Shown: positions 45,638-54,719 of the stretch, one piece after another
How positions within the stretch are numbered: the stretch's first letter is position 1
Layout: each line of letters starts with the position of its first letter
Assembly (NCBI RefSeq): GCF_021864535.1
Contig: NZ_JAKJIC010000011.1
Location: 62,001-126,000, forward strand
From: Oryzibacter oryziterrae
Lineage (GTDB): Bacteria; Pseudomonadota; Alphaproteobacteria; Rhizobiales; Pleomorphomonadaceae
DNA length: 64,000 nucleotides
Reading direction: 5' to 3'
Notes under the pieces: generated by a model
Told to the model about the DNA's origin: nothing
The model's database searches: none
Seen by the model: only the letters and a program-made list of their open reading frames with translations
Translations under genes and position numbers: made by a program

Positions 45638-47428
45638 ATGGGCATCCAGACTCCCAACGGCTTCAATCTCGACAACTCCGGCCAGCGCATCGTCGTCGAC
45701 CCCGTCACCCGCATCGAGGGGCATCTGCGCGTCGAAGTGAATGTCGACAGCTCCAACGTCATCCGCAATGCGGTGTCGACCGGCACCATGTGGCGCGGCA
45801 TCGAAGTGATCCTGAAGGGTCGCGATCCGCGCGACGCCTGGGCCTTCACCGAGCGCATCTGCGGCGTCTGCACCGGAACTCACGCTCTCACCTCGGTGCG
45901 TGCGGTGGAGAACGCGCTGGGGATCATGATCCCCGAGAATGCCAACACCATCCGCAACATCATGCAGCTGACACTGCAGGTGCATGACCACATCGTCCAC
46001 TTCTACCACCTGCACGCGCTCGACTGGGTGGACGTGGTCTCGGCGCTCAGTGCCGATCCCAAGGCGACCAGCCAGCTGGCGCAGTCGATTTCCGACTGGC
46101 CACTGTCGTCGCCCGGCTATTTCAAGGATCTGCAGAACCGCCTGAAGAAGTTCGTCGAGAGCGGACAGCTCGGCCCGTTCAAGAACGGTTACTGGGGCCA
46201 TGCGGCCTACAAGCTGCCGCCGGAAGCCAATCTGATGGCCGTGGCGCACTATCTGGAAGCACTCGACTTTCAGAAGGAGATCGTGAAGATCCACACCATC
46301 TATGGCGGCAAGAACCCGCATCCGAACTGGCTCGTCGGTGGTGTGCCCTGCGCCATCAATGTGGACGGTATCGGCGCGGTCGGTGCCGTCAACATGGAGC
46401 GGCTCAACCTCGTCTCCTCGATTATCGACCAGATGATCGCCTTCACCGAACAGGTCTACCTGCCCGACCTCAAGGCCATCGGTTCCTTCTACAAGGACTG
46501 GCTCTATGGCGGCGGCCTCTCCGGCAAGTCGGTGATGAGCTATGGCGACATCCCCGAGCATGCCAACGACTACACGGACGCCTCGCTGAAGATGCCGCGC
46601 GGCGTGATCCTCAACGGCAATCTCAGCGAGATCTTCCCGATCGACCTGACGGCGCCGGACGAGGTGCAGGAGTTCGTCACCCACTCCTGGTACAAATATC
46701 CGGACGAGACCAAGGGTCTGCATCCCTGGGACGGCGTCACCGAGCCGAATTTCGTGCTCGGCCCGAACGCCAAGGGTACCAAGACCAATATCGAGGCGCT
46801 CGACGAAGCGGCCAAGTATTCCTTCATCAAGTCGCCCCGCTGGAAGGGCAATGCCGTGGAAGTGGGCCCGCTCGCCCGCTACATCATCGGCTACGCCCAG
46901 GGCAAGCCCGAGTTCAAGGAGCCGGCCGACAAGTTGCTCACCGATCTCGGCCTGCCGGTGACCGCCCTGTTCTCGACGCTCGGCCGCACCGCCGCCCGCG
47001 CGCTGGAATGCCAGTGGGCCGTGCACCAGCTGCGCTACTTCCAGGACAAGCTGATGGCCTCCATTGCCGCCGGCGATCTCAACACGGCCAACACCACCAA
47101 GTGGAAGCCGGAGACCTGGGACAAGGAAGTCAAGGGCGTCGGCTTCACCGAGGCTCCGCGTGGCGCCCTTGCCCATTGGGTCAAGATCAAGGACGGCAAG
47201 ATCGACAATTATCAGTGCGTCGTGCCGACCACCTGGAACGGCTCGCCACGTGACGCCGCCGGCAACATCGGCGCCTTCGAGGCGGCGCTGATGGACACGC
47301 CGCTGGCCGATCCGGAGAAGCCGCTCGAGGTGTTGCGCACCCTGCACAGCTTCGACCCGTGCCTTGCCTGCTCCACCCACGTGATGTCACCCGATGGCCA
47401 GGACATGGCCACCGTGACCGTCCGCTGA
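45638..47428 (+). CDS. hupL: Uptake [NiFe]-hydrogenase large subunit
   Basis: Catalytic subunit that splits H2 at the Ni-Fe(CN)2CO site. The two ligand pairs are C75/C78 in [10 protein letters not shown] and C575/C578 in DPCLACSTH. The last 15 residues ([15 protein letters not shown]) follow the processing His and should be removed by HupD after nickel insertion. Length is 596 residues, normal for group 1. It exits the cell bound to HupS, having no signal of its own. It lies 83 bp after hupS, the usual S-L order. Confidence 0.97.
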   Translation: MGIQTPNGFNLDNSGQRIVVDPVTRIEGHLRVEVNVDSSNVIRNAVSTGTMWRGIEVILKGRDPRDAWAFTERICGVCTGTHALTSVRAVENALGIMIPENANTIRNIMQLTLQVHDHIVHFYHLHALDWVDVVSALSADPKATSQLAQSISDWPLSSPGYFKDLQNRLKKFVESGQLGPFKNGYWGHAAYKLPPEANLMAVAHYLEALDFQKEIVKIHTIYGGKNPHPNWLVGGVPCAINVDGIGAVGAVNMERLNLVSSIIDQMIAFTEQVYLPDLKAIGSFYKDWLYGGGLSGKSVMSYGDIPEHANDYTDASLKMPRGVILNGNLSEIFPIDLTAPDEVQEFVTHSWYKYPDETKGLHPWDGVTEPNFVLGPNAKGTKTNIEALDEAAKYSFIKSPRWKGNAVEVGPLARYIIGYAQGKPEFKEPADKLLTDLGLPVTALFSTLGRTAARALECQWAVHQLRYFQDKLMASIAAGDLNTANTTKWKPETWDKEVKGVGFTEAPRGALAHWVKIKDGKIDNYQCVVPTTWNGSPRDAAGNIGAFEAALMDTPLADPEKPLEVLRTLHSFDPCLACSTHVMSPDGQDMATVTVR

Positions 47429-47486
47429 CGCCGCGCCGCGTCGGGTCTCAGGCCCGGCGCGCCACATCCAATGGGGGAGGTTCGTC

Positions 47487-48218
47487 ATGACGCATAAGCA
47501 GGACATGTTGCGCGGCGTGATGGATGCCGGCGATAACGTCATCGTCACCGGTCCGTCCATCTACGTCTATGAGGCCCCGGTGCGGCTCTGGCACTGGGTC
47601 AACGCGCTGTGCATCACCATTTTGGCGATCACCGGCTATTTCATCGGTTCGCCCTTGCCGACCATGCCGGGCGAGGCGTCCGACAGCTTCGTCATGGGCT
47701 ATATCCGCTTTGCCCATTTCTCGTCCGGTCAGGTGCTGGCCGTTGCCTTCCTGGCCCGCATCCTCTGGGCCTTCTTCGGCAACAAATACTCGCGCCAGAT
47801 CTTCTATCTGCCGGTGTGGGAAGCTGCCTGGTGGAAGGGCGTGAAGCGGGAGCTGCGCTGGTATCTGTTCCTGGAGAAGGAACCCTACAAGTATATCGGC
47901 CACAATCCGCTGGCCCATGCCGCCATGTTCATGATGTTCACGCTGTTCAATCTCGGCATGATCATCACGGGCTTTGCGCTCTATTCCGAAGGCGCAGGTC
48001 GCGGAAGCCTGCCCGACCAGGCCTTCGGCTGGGTCTTCATCCTCTTCCCCAACTCGATGGACGTGCACACGATTCATCACCTGGGCATGTGGGTGATCGT
48101 GATCTTCGCCATGATCCACATCTACGCGGCCATCCGCGAGGATATCATGAGCCGCCAGACCATGATCTCGACCATGATCTCCGGTGAGCGCCAGTTCCGC
48201 GACGAGCGGGAGGGCTGA
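47487..48218 (+). CDS. hupC: Ni/Fe-hydrogenase cytochrome b subunit
   Basis: A diheme cytochrome b that accepts electrons from HupS and passes them to the quinone pool. It is 243 residues with four membrane helices. Candidate heme-ligand His residues are in VRLWHWVNAL, IRFAHFSSG, and the paired HTIHHLGMW and MIHIYAAI segments of the last helix region. Homologues (HyaC/HoxZ) have the same layout. It lies 58 bp after hupL and three bases before hupD. Confidence 0.93.
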   Translation: MTHKQDMLRGVMDAGDNVIVTGPSIYVYEAPVRLWHWVNALCITILAITGYFIGSPLPTMPGEASDSFVMGYIRFAHFSSGQVLAVAFLARILWAFFGNKYSRQIFYLPVWEAAWWKGVKRELRWYLFLEKEPYKYIGHNPLAHAAMFMMFTLFNLGMIITGFALYSEGAGRGSLPDQAFGWVFILFPNSMDVHTIHHLGMWVIVIFAMIHIYAAIREDIMSRQTMISTMISGERQFRDEREG

Positions 48219-48221
48219 GGC

Positions 48222-48794
48222 ATGGGCAAGACGCTCATCCTCGGCATCGGCAACATCCTCTGGGCAGACGAAGGCTTTGGCGTGCGCGCGGTGGAGGCCT
48301 TCCACCGCGCCGTCGAGCTGCCCGACGACGTGACGCTGCTCGATGGCGGCACGCAGGGGCTCTACCTCGTCAACTTCCTTGAGGACGTCGACAGCCTGCT
48401 GGTGTTCGACGCCATCGATTATGGCCTTGAGCCGGGCACGCTCAAGGTGGTGGAAAATGACGAGGTGCCGAAGTTCACCGGTGCCAAGAAGATGAGCCTG
48501 CACCAGACCGGCTTTCAGGAAGTTCTGTCGGCGGCGGACTTGCTCGGCTACTATCCGAGCCGCCTCGCGCTGATCGGCTGCCAGCCGCTCGATCTGGAAA
48601 ACTGGGGCGGTCCGCTGACCGCGCCGGTGAACGGGCGGATCGGCGAGGCGATCGACATCGCACTCACTCTCCTGAACGGCTGGGGCATCGACGCGCGCCG
48701 TCGCGTCGTGCCGCTGCCGGAAAGTGCAGGACTTCTGACAAACGACATCGGTCAGGCTGCCTATGAGCGGGCTGCCAATCCCACCCTCGTCTGA
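48222..48794 (+). CDS. hupD: Hydrogenase maturation endopeptidase
   Basis: Cleaves the C-terminal peptide of HupL once nickel is in place. Nickel-sensing residues of the family are visible: Glu in GIGNILWADEGFGVRA, Asp in LLVFDAIDYG and His in MSLHQTGFQEVL. Length is 190 residues, typical of HyaD/HupD. The gene starts three bases after the hupC stop with GAGGG-like sequence in the hupC end as ribosome site. Confidence 0.94.
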   Translation: MGKTLILGIGNILWADEGFGVRAVEAFHRAVELPDDVTLLDGGTQGLYLVNFLEDVDSLLVFDAIDYGLEPGTLKVVENDEVPKFTGAKKMSLHQTGFQEVLSAADLLGYYPSRLALIGCQPLDLENWGGPLTAPVNGRIGEAIDIALTLLNGWGIDARRRVVPLPESAGLLTNDIGQAAYERAANPTLV

Positions 48795-48805
48795 GGAGTT
48801 CCGCT

Positions 48806-49099
48806 GTGTGCCTTGGCATCCCCATGACCGTGCTGGAAGCCGGTGACTTTTCTGCCCTCTGCGAACGCAAGGGGGAAGTCCGGCGCATTTCCCTCGCACT
48901 GGTCGGGCCGCAGAAGCCGGGTTCGCGTGTCCTGGTCCACGTGGACAACGCCGTGCGGATTCTCGACCAAGCTGAGGCCGATGCCATCGACCGGGCCATC
49001 GACGGTTTGGAGGCGGCCATGACGGGGCAGTCCTTCGACCACCTGTTCGCCGACCTCATCGATCGCGAGCCTGAACTGCCCGAGCATCTGAGGGGGTGA
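48806..49099 (+). CDS. hupF: HupF, HypC-family hydrogenase chaperone
   Basis: A 97-residue relative of HypC. It starts MCLGIPM, so the essential N-terminal Cys is residue 2 after Met removal. The start codon is GTG at 48806, with GAGGAG seven bases upstream. In Rhizobium, HupF binds the large-subunit precursor and protects the enzyme during synthesis in oxygen; that role is known of the family and inferred here. It has a C-terminal extension relative to HypC, usual for HupF. Confidence 0.92.
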   Translation: MCLGIPMTVLEAGDFSALCERKGEVRRISLALVGPQKPGSRVLVHVDNAVRILDQAEADAIDRAIDGLEAAMTGQSFDHLFADLIDREPELPEHLRG

Positions 49100-49162
49100 G
49101 AGGGGCTTTCGCCCCCTCAAGCTGCGGCCGCTCCTCACCTCTTCCAACTCTGCAAGGATCTC

Positions 49163-49606
49163 ATGTCCGCTCTGATCGCAGCCCTTTCCGAGACATATGG
49201 CTACCCCGTGGTCGACGTTGACACGGTGGACGCGTTTCTTGCGCCCGCTGAAGGCGAGGCTCCGCATGCGCTCCTGTTCTTCACCGGAGACCCGAAGCAG
49301 CGCAACGATACCAATGACGTGGCTGTCGTGCTGCCCGAGTTGATGCGCACCTTTGCCGGTCGCTACCGCGCCGCCGTTGTGGCACGCGAGGCCGAGGCTG
49401 ATCTGAAGGCCAGGTTCAAGGTGCAGGTCTTCCCATCTCTGGTCGCCACGCGCGGTCTTGACCCGGTCGGCGTGCTGCCGCGCATTCGTGACTGGTCGGA
49501 CTATCTCGGCCAGCTCGAAGCCTATCTCGACCCCTTGGCGCCTGTACTGTCGGACGCCATCAACCGGGTGGAAATCACCCATTCCAGCCGGAGGATCGAC
49601 GGATGA
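49163..49606 (+). CDS. hupG: HupG, hydrogenase assembly chaperone (HyaE family)
   Basis: A 147-residue thioredoxin-fold protein without redox Cys, as in HyaE/HupG. The family chaperones the Tat-dependent small subunit. Seen motifs are LLFFTGDPKQRNDTNDVAVVLPELMR and FKVQVFPSLVATRG. A GC-rich hairpin (about 49101-49118) lies in the 63-bp gap after hupF. Its stop overlaps the hupH start by four bases. Confidence 0.88.
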   Translation: MSALIAALSETYGYPVVDVDTVDAFLAPAEGEAPHALLFFTGDPKQRNDTNDVAVVLPELMRTFAGRYRAAVVAREAEADLKARFKVQVFPSLVATRGLDPVGVLPRIRDWSDYLGQLEAYLDPLAPVLSDAINRVEITHSSRRIDG

Positions 49607-50475
49607 AAGCCGGGTTCTGGGTCGCCCCCGAAGGCGAGGATGCCGCCATTTCCATGCAGCCGATCGGCAGCGACGGCGCTGAGATCCGCAAGGGCAGCGT
49701 GACGGGGACGGGAGCTCTTTCCTTCCTCGCCACATCCAATGCCGCGGCCCTCATCGCGCGCTGTCCGGCCATTGCCGACATGCTGCCGAAGATCACGGCT
49801 GCTCTCGAGGTTCAGTCCGAGACGGCGCCGGGGATCCTGTTCGATCTGTCGCCGCTCAATCCGGACGAAGCGCTGCTGATCACCGAAGTGCTCGGCGAGG
49901 GCGAAGTGGCGGCCACGGTCGCCCTGCCCGACGGCGTCGTGGCGCAGATCCAGGAGAGTGTGTTTGCCGGCCTCTGGCGGGTGCGCTTCACGAGCGCCAC
50001 GGGCGAACTTCTGGCGGACTATGCCGAAGTGTCTGCCGTGCCACAGGCGATCCGCCGGGCCGCTGCCATGACGTTGCCGGAACTCAGCATTGGCGACGCG
50101 CCCGCAGGGCTGATGAATGCGATGCCGGTGCTCACCGAGATCGCCGACCGCGCCCGACGCTACGAACCGGACGCACCCTCGCACACGATTTCGCTGACCC
50201 TGCTGCCCATGTCGCCTGAAGACATCGAGTTCCTGATGGCGAGCCTCGGTACGGGGCCAGTGCGCATCGTCTCACGCGGCTATGGCACCTGCCGCGTCCA
50301 GGCCACCGCCATCCATAACGTCTGGTCCGTGCAGTTCTTCAACGCCATGGACACGCTGTTGCTCGATACGCTGGAGATCGGCGGCGTGCCGGTGGTTGCT
50401 TCGGCGGCCGAGGAGGATTTCCGCGACAGCGCCGAGCGCCTGCGCGAAATCGAGGAGGCCTATTTCCGTGACTGA
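49603..50475 (+). CDS. hupH: HupH, hydrogenase expression/assembly protein (HyaF family)
   Basis: A 290-residue protein of the HyaF/HupH family, needed for full hydrogenase activity by an unclear mechanism, perhaps small-subunit Fe-S assembly. Family-like segments are SFLATSNAAALIARCP, ITEVLGEGEVAA, ESVFAGLWRVRF and SRGYGTCRVQATAIHNVWSVQFFNAMDTLLLDTLEI. Starts inside the hupG stop (ATGA) and overlaps hupI by eight bases. Confidence 0.9.
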   Translation: MKAGFWVAPEGEDAAISMQPIGSDGAEIRKGSVTGTGALSFLATSNAAALIARCPAIADMLPKITAALEVQSETAPGILFDLSPLNPDEALLITEVLGEGEVAATVALPDGVVAQIQESVFAGLWRVRFTSATGELLADYAEVSAVPQAIRRAAAMTLPELSIGDAPAGLMNAMPVLTEIADRARRYEPDAPSHTISLTLLPMSPEDIEFLMASLGTGPVRIVSRGYGTCRVQATAIHNVWSVQFFNAMDTLLLDTLEIGGVPVVASAAEEDFRDSAERLREIEEAYFRD

Positions 50476-50647
50476 CGATGAGACGGTCCGGTTCGAGTGC
50501 GGCGTCTGCTGGCACGTTTACGACCCTGCCGAGGGTGACGACGTGGCGCAGATCCCCTCCGGCACACCTTTCGACGCTCTTCCGGAGGACTGGCGCTGCC
50601 CCACCTGCGACGGCCCGAAGCACAAGTACATGAGGATTTCGGGATGA
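50468..50647 (+). CDS. hupI: HupI, rubredoxin-type protein
   Basis: A 59-residue rubredoxin with the two iron-binding pairs CGVC and CPTC, in the typical context CGVCWHVYDPAEGD ... FDALPEDWRCPTCDGPK. The start is a GTG at 50468 within the end of hupH. Rubredoxins of hup operons support hydrogenase maturation in oxygen, probably as electron donors. Confidence 0.93.
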   Translation: MTDDETVRFECGVCWHVYDPAEGDDVAQIPSGTPFDALPEDWRCPTCDGPKHKYMRISG

Positions 50648-51129
50648 CCGCCGCCGCTGCGGATGATCTCGATCTTGGCGCTCGGCTGGTTCGGCACTGG
50701 CAAGCCACAGCCGATCAGATGCGGGACTTGCCGGTTTTCAATCCGCACCTCGGTGTCCATGTGACGGAGGTGCGGCGCATTGCGGGTTGGTCCGCGGTGG
50801 TCGTCGCCACGCCCTGGTTCATGAACCTGTTCGCCTTTCCCGGCACTGGCTCGATGTTGCCGGCGATAGGTGACTGGTTCCGCTTGCCGTTGCCGGCCGG
50901 TGAGGTAGACGCGGTGTCGGCAGCGCTCGATGGCTTCGGTGCCTATGCTTCCGTACCCATTTTCTCGCCGATGGACGAATTCTCCGAGCAGGCGGCCGTT
51001 GCCGATCTTGCCGACGCGTTGCTGGACAGCCTCCTGTCCGTGCCTCCCGCGCCACCAGCCACCTTCGATCGGACGCTCGATCGGCGCAAGCTGCTGTTTG
51101 GACTGGGTGGCCGGGAGAGCCGCGCATGA
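50644..51129 (+). CDS. hupJ: HupJ, HybE-family hydrogenase assembly chaperone
   Basis: A 161-residue protein of the HybE/HupJ family. Family motifs: FNPHLGVHVTEVRRIAGW, VVATPWFMNLFAFPG and a mid-region LPAGEVDA. HybE is a chaperone for the small subunit and coordinates Tat export; HupJ is assumed to act likewise. It overlaps hupI and hupK by four bases each, in a tightly coupled run. Confidence 0.88.
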   Translation: MTAAAADDLDLGARLVRHWQATADQMRDLPVFNPHLGVHVTEVRRIAGWSAVVVATPWFMNLFAFPGTGSMLPAIGDWFRLPLPAGEVDAVSAALDGFGAYASVPIFSPMDEFSEQAAVADLADALLDSLLSVPPAPPATFDRTLDRRKLLFGLGGRESRA

Positions 51130-52115
51130 GCGGGCTCGCGCCGGGCACGCTGGCGATCACGGTTGGCGTCGCCGGTGGCGTGGTGGCCTCGGTGGACATT
51201 CGATCCGACCGGCCCTTGTCGCTCGCTTCGCGTCTTGTGGGGCGTCCGGTCGGCGACGCGGTAGCGGCGGTTGGTCTTTTGCACGCGGTCTGTGGCCAGT
51301 CCCATGCGGCTGCCCTGCATTTTGCGGCAGAAGCAGCACTTGGCCGGACACTGCCCACTGACGAACAGCGCCAGTGGTCCGTGCGATTGGCGGCGGAGCG
51401 GATCGGCGAGCATCTTCGCGAGTTGCTGATCGAGCAAGCGGACGAAGCCGCCCTCCCCCTGGGACGCGAGGCGATCGCCCTGGCGCATGCCCTGGCGCGC
51501 GGCGGCGCGGATGCGCGGCAACTCGAAGCGCTGCGCGACCAGACTGAAGCCTTGTGGCCGGCACTGGGTCGCAAGATCGCGCGGGACACGGCGTCGGCTG
51601 GCGCCGCACCGCCCGCCAGGGATCCTCTCACTGCCGTCGACGACTTGGTCATTCTTGCCGGCCTATCCGCCTCAGAAGGCTTTCTCGCCCACCCGTCGCT
51701 CCCCGGTCGATGCCCAGAGGTCGGCCCGGCCGCGCGGCTCATGGGAACTGCGGCCATGCCTGGCGCGACCCGCGCGGCCCGCCTCGCGGAAATGGAAGCG
51801 GCGCTGACGGAGATCGGTCTCAATGCGCTTGCCCCCCACACGATAGCCGTTGGACCGGGACAGGGCTTTGCCGCCGTAGAGTCACCACGCGGGCGACTTT
51901 GCTATCTGGTTGAAGTGAACGCGGACGGACGCCTGGTCGGTGCGCGCGTGCTGGCGCCGACAGAATGGAATTTTCATCCGTCCGGCCCGTTTGCCAAATC
52001 ACTCGTGGGGCGTCGCCCCGCAAATGATGCGCACACCGCCCTCGCACGCCTCGCGGCCGATTTCTGCCCTTGCGTTGCTGTCGCAATCACAGTCACGGAC
52101 CTGGACCATGCATGA
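51126..52115 (+). CDS. hupK: HupK, large-subunit-like hydrogenase assembly protein
   Basis: A 329-residue protein. In rhizobia HupK is a degenerate relative of the hydrogenase large subunit that works with HypC/HupF as a scaffold for the Fe(CN)2CO group. Here the C-terminus has DFCPCVAVAI with a Cys pair, and a segment NADGRLVGARVLAPTEWNFHPSGPF similar to the large-subunit C-terminal region. The N-terminal Cys pair of the true catalytic subunit is absent, and a Cys-Gly (LHAVCGQSHA) remains. It overlaps hypA by eight bases. Confidence 0.88.
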   Translation: MSGLAPGTLAITVGVAGGVVASVDIRSDRPLSLASRLVGRPVGDAVAAVGLLHAVCGQSHAAALHFAAEAALGRTLPTDEQRQWSVRLAAERIGEHLRELLIEQADEAALPLGREAIALAHALARGGADARQLEALRDQTEALWPALGRKIARDTASAGAAPPARDPLTAVDDLVILAGLSASEGFLAHPSLPGRCPEVGPAARLMGTAAMPGATRAARLAEMEAALTEIGLNALAPHTIAVGPGQGFAAVESPRGRLCYLVEVNADGRLVGARVLAPTEWNFHPSGPFAKSLVGRRPANDAHTALARLAADFCPCVAVAITVTDLDHA

Positions 52116-52449
52116 AATGTCGCTCTGTGAAGGCATCGTCGATCTGATTGCGGAAGAGGCGCGCCGTCACGGCTTTGCCCGCGTCAAGTCGGTCATGGTC
52201 GATGTCGGCGTACTCGGTCACGTGGATCCGCAAGCCCTCGCCTTCGGTTTCGACGTGGTCAGTCGCGGGACGGTCGCCGAGGGGGCAAGGCTTGTGATAG
52301 AACAGATCCCCGGCGCGGGATGGTGCATGGACTGTGCGAAGACCGTTCCGCTTGCCGAAAGGTTCGGTGCCTGCCCCGAGTGTGGGCAGCATCACGTGCA
52401 GATGACGGCGGGTGACGAACTCAAGGTGCGTGAACTGGAGGTGGAGTGA
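52108..52449 (+). CDS. hypA: Hydrogenase nickel incorporation protein HypA
   Basis: Nickel metallochaperone of 113 residues. The N-terminal [11 protein letters not shown] includes the nickel-binding Met-His-Glu, and the zinc site has CMDC and CPEC. It hands nickel to the large subunit together with HypB. The ATG at 52108 gives the invariant MHE N-terminus. Overlaps hypB by one base (TGATG). Confidence 0.95.
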   Translation: MHEMSLCEGIVDLIAEEARRHGFARVKSVMVDVGVLGHVDPQALAFGFDVVSRGTVAEGARLVIEQIPGAGWCMDCAKTVPLAERFGACPECGQHHVQMTAGDELKVRELEVE

Positions 52450-53555
52450 TGTGCAAGACTTGCGGATGCGGCACCGGTACGGATGCCGGCTACAGGATCA
52501 ACGGCAAGCTGCCGTCGGAGCTGCACGACCATCATCCCCATGACCACGATCACACACATGATCATGACCACCCACACGATCATGATCATCCTCACGATCA
52601 CGGCCATGAACATAGCCATGATCATCACCACCACTATGGGCATGCGCACAGTCATGATCATGGCGACGGTCATGTGCACAGCCATGACCACGCCCATGGC
52701 TACAGCCATCACCACCATCATCATGACCATGATCACACGCATGACCATGGCCACGATCACGACCACGCGCATGATGCCCATGATCACAGCCACACCGATG
52801 GTGTCCAGATTTCCCATGGCCTGATCGACGCCGGTGCCGGTCCTGCCGGCGTACACGTGGCCGGCCTCAGCCAGACGCGCATCATCGAGATCGAGCGCGA
52901 CATTCTTTCGAAGAACAACGGCTTCGCCCGGACCAACCGCGATCGGCTGAAGCAGACGGGTACGCTGGCGCTCAATCTCATGTCGAGCCCCGGTTCGGGC
53001 AAGACCACCCTGCTCTGCCGCACCATCAACGATCTCAAGGCGAAGTTCCCGGTGGCGGTGATCGAGGGCGACCAGCAGACGTCCAACGACGCCGACCGCA
53101 TCCGCGCCACCGGTGCTCGAGCCATCCAGGTCAACACCGGCAAGGGCTGTCATCTCGAGGCGCTGATGATCGGCCATGCACTCGATGCGTTGCCGCTCGA
53201 CAACGGCGGTCTGCTGTTCATCGAAAATGTGGGCAATCTCGTCTGTCCGGCCGGCTTCGATCTGGGCGAGGCGCACAAGGTGGTGGTTCTGTCGGTCACC
53301 GAGGGCGAGGACAAGCCGCTCAAATATCCGGACATGTTCGCCGCAGCCGACCTCATGCTGCTCAACAAGTCGGACCTGTTGCCGCATCTGCGCTTTGACG
53401 TCGGCGCCTGTTTGGCCGCCGCCATCAAGGTCAATCCGCATATTCAGACGCTGGTGGTCTCCGCCGAGACCGGCGAAGGCATGGCCGCCTTCTATGCCTG
53501 GATCGAGGCGCGCGCTTCAGTCTCGCGGGCGAGCGCCGTGAGGAGCGACGGCTGA
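52449..53555 (+). CDS. hypB: Hydrogenase nickel incorporation GTPase HypB with long His-rich domain
   Basis: GTPase that drives nickel insertion. The N-terminal CKTCGCG is the high-affinity nickel site. Residues about 26-116 form a very His/Asp-rich tract with about 47 His, a probable nickel store. The GTPase domain from about residue 145 has P-loop SSPGSGKTT (near 178), the metal-binding loop ([10 protein letters not shown]), [14 protein letters not shown] and NKSDLLPH. Length is 368 residues, long because of the His tract. The ATG at 52449 is used; a GTG sits just before it. It is the last gene of the operon seen, converging with the pseudopilin cassette only 11 bp away. Confidence 0.95.
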   Translation: MCKTCGCGTGTDAGYRINGKLPSELHDHHPHDHDHTHDHDHPHDHDHPHDHGHEHSHDHHHHYGHAHSHDHGDGHVHSHDHAHGYSHHHHHHDHDHTHDHGHDHDHAHDAHDHSHTDGVQISHGLIDAGAGPAGVHVAGLSQTRIIEIERDILSKNNGFARTNRDRLKQTGTLALNLMSSPGSGKTTLLCRTINDLKAKFPVAVIEGDQQTSNDADRIRATGARAIQVNTGKGCHLEALMIGHALDALPLDNGGLLFIENVGNLVCPAGFDLGEAHKVVVLSVTEGEDKPLKYPDMFAAADLMLLNKSDLLPHLRFDVGACLAAAIKVNPHIQTLVVSAETGEGMAAFYAWIEARASVSRASAVRSDG

Positions 53556-53566
53556 GCCCGTTGACG

Positions 53567-54136
53567 TCACTTCAAGGTGACGGTCGTTCCCTGCCGGGGG
53601 CGTGCCAGTTCCTGTTCGTTGAAGTTGACAGACTGGCCGAACAGGTTCGAGAAGGTCGGCGAAAAGGTGTACTGCACCTGCGCCGCGACCACATCGACAC
53701 CATTGACGGCCATGTCCGACGGAATGGTTGCGGTGGAGACGCTGTTGGCAACCGGTGCTGTCGCCCCAGAGGCGGCGGCCCACACCACCTTGTTTTGAGT
53801 GTCGACGTGCACGACGGATACGATGATCTTCAATCCGGACGTGTTGTAGGGCAGCAGGATCGCTTGCGCGCCCTGGAGAATGGCATTGACGTCGGATGTG
53901 CTGATATCGCTACGTTGAGCGACCAGATCGGCGACGGACGACGAGATCTCGACCAGTTTGCGATTGACCGCCAGCGCCTGGGCCACGTCGATCAGACCGG
54001 CCATCAGGACGATCACGACCGGAATGATCAGTGCAAACTCCGTTGCCGCGACACCCCGCTGGTCGGAGACCAGATCCTTCATGCCCATGCGCGACCGCTT
54101 GCCTGCACCAGAGCTTCGTTTGCCGAGACCAAGCAT
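53567..54136 (-). CDS. TadE/TadF-like pseudopilin protein, left cassette third gene
   Basis: A 189-residue protein with a basic N-terminus, the TadE-like motif QRGVAATEFALIIPVVIVLMAGLIDVAQAL (one N-terminal membrane helix preceded by a Glu as in prepilin-like TadE proteins), and a beta-rich periplasmic part ending in NEQELARPRQGTTVTLK. The ATG at 54136 follows AGGAGGG by six bases. It is a paralogue of the gene at 58584-59174: both share RKLxxI, ADLxAQR and SVVSVV-type segments and an ARPR/ERPR end. It lies 14 bp after the TadE gene. Confidence 0.85.
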   Translation of the reverse strand: MLGLGKRSSGAGKRSRMGMKDLVSDQRGVAATEFALIIPVVIVLMAGLIDVAQALAVNRKLVEISSSVADLVAQRSDISTSDVNAILQGAQAILLPYNTSGLKIIVSVVHVDTQNKVVWAAASGATAPVANSVSTATIPSDMAVNGVDVVAAQVQYTFSPTFSNLFGQSVNFNEQELARPRQGTTVTLK

Positions 54137-54150
54137 GTTCAGCCCTCCTG

Positions 54151-54702
54151 TCAGAACGGTTCGTTGCGGAAGAGCGAGGCGCTCGACAGTATCACCGAAC
54201 CGTCGGCCAGGCGCCCGGCGGCATTCGCCAGGATAGCCATCGGACTGGTCCACTTCAGGAAGCCTTGGGCCAGAACGTAGTCGCCGGCATTGCCCGTGTT
54301 GAAATTCATGTTGGTATCGAAGTTGCCGCTGCTGTCGACAGGGTTCAGGAAGCTCACATTGGAAATATCGGTGACGACCTGCACGTTGATGTAGACGTTG
54401 TCGTTGCAGTTGAACATGCTCAACATGTTGCTGCAGACATATGACTTGAAGGTTGTTTGCGTCATGCCTGCGGTCTGCGCCTGACCTGTCTTGATCTGGC
54501 GCGCCACCTTGTGCAGCGATCGATCCAGCAGCGAGTCCGCCAGATACATCATCGAGACGTCCAGAACAAAGTAGATGATCAGGACGAAGGGGACGGCCAG
54601 AATGCCGAACTCGACGGCCGTCGTTCCCTTCTTCGAGCGGAGGAAGGCCGGCAGCAGCCGTCCCCTCTCCTTTCCGCCAGCCTGCTTGCCCTTGGTGGTC
54701 AT
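54151..54702 (-). CDS. TadE-like pseudopilin protein, left cassette second gene
   Basis: A 183-residue protein with a basic N-terminus and the TadE motif KKGTTAVEFGILAVPFVLIIYF followed by a DxSxMY stretch and a periplasmic domain with a Cys pair (YVCSNMLSMFNC) and the C-terminal LFRNEPF. The counterpart on the right (58055-58597) has the same Cys spacing (LICDGVLDLFNC) and LFFRNEP end. TadE proteins are minor pseudopilins of Flp/Tad pili. The ATG at 54702 follows AAGGGA. Confidence 0.87.
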   Translation of the reverse strand: MTTKGKQAGGKERGRLLPAFLRSKKGTTAVEFGILAVPFVLIIYFVLDVSMMYLADSLLDRSLHKVARQIKTGQAQTAGMTQTTFKSYVCSNMLSMFNCNDNVYINVQVVTDISNVSFLNPVDSSGNFDTNMNFNTGNAGDYVLAQGFLKWTSPMAILANAAGRLADGSVILSSASLFRNEPF

Positions 54703-54719
54703 CGCGGGTCCCTTTCCGG

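Noticed and set aside
52500-52800. CRISPR-like or tandem repeat array in hypB
   Set aside because: The repetitive DNA is the coding sequence of the His/Asp-rich domain in frame; there are no spacers.
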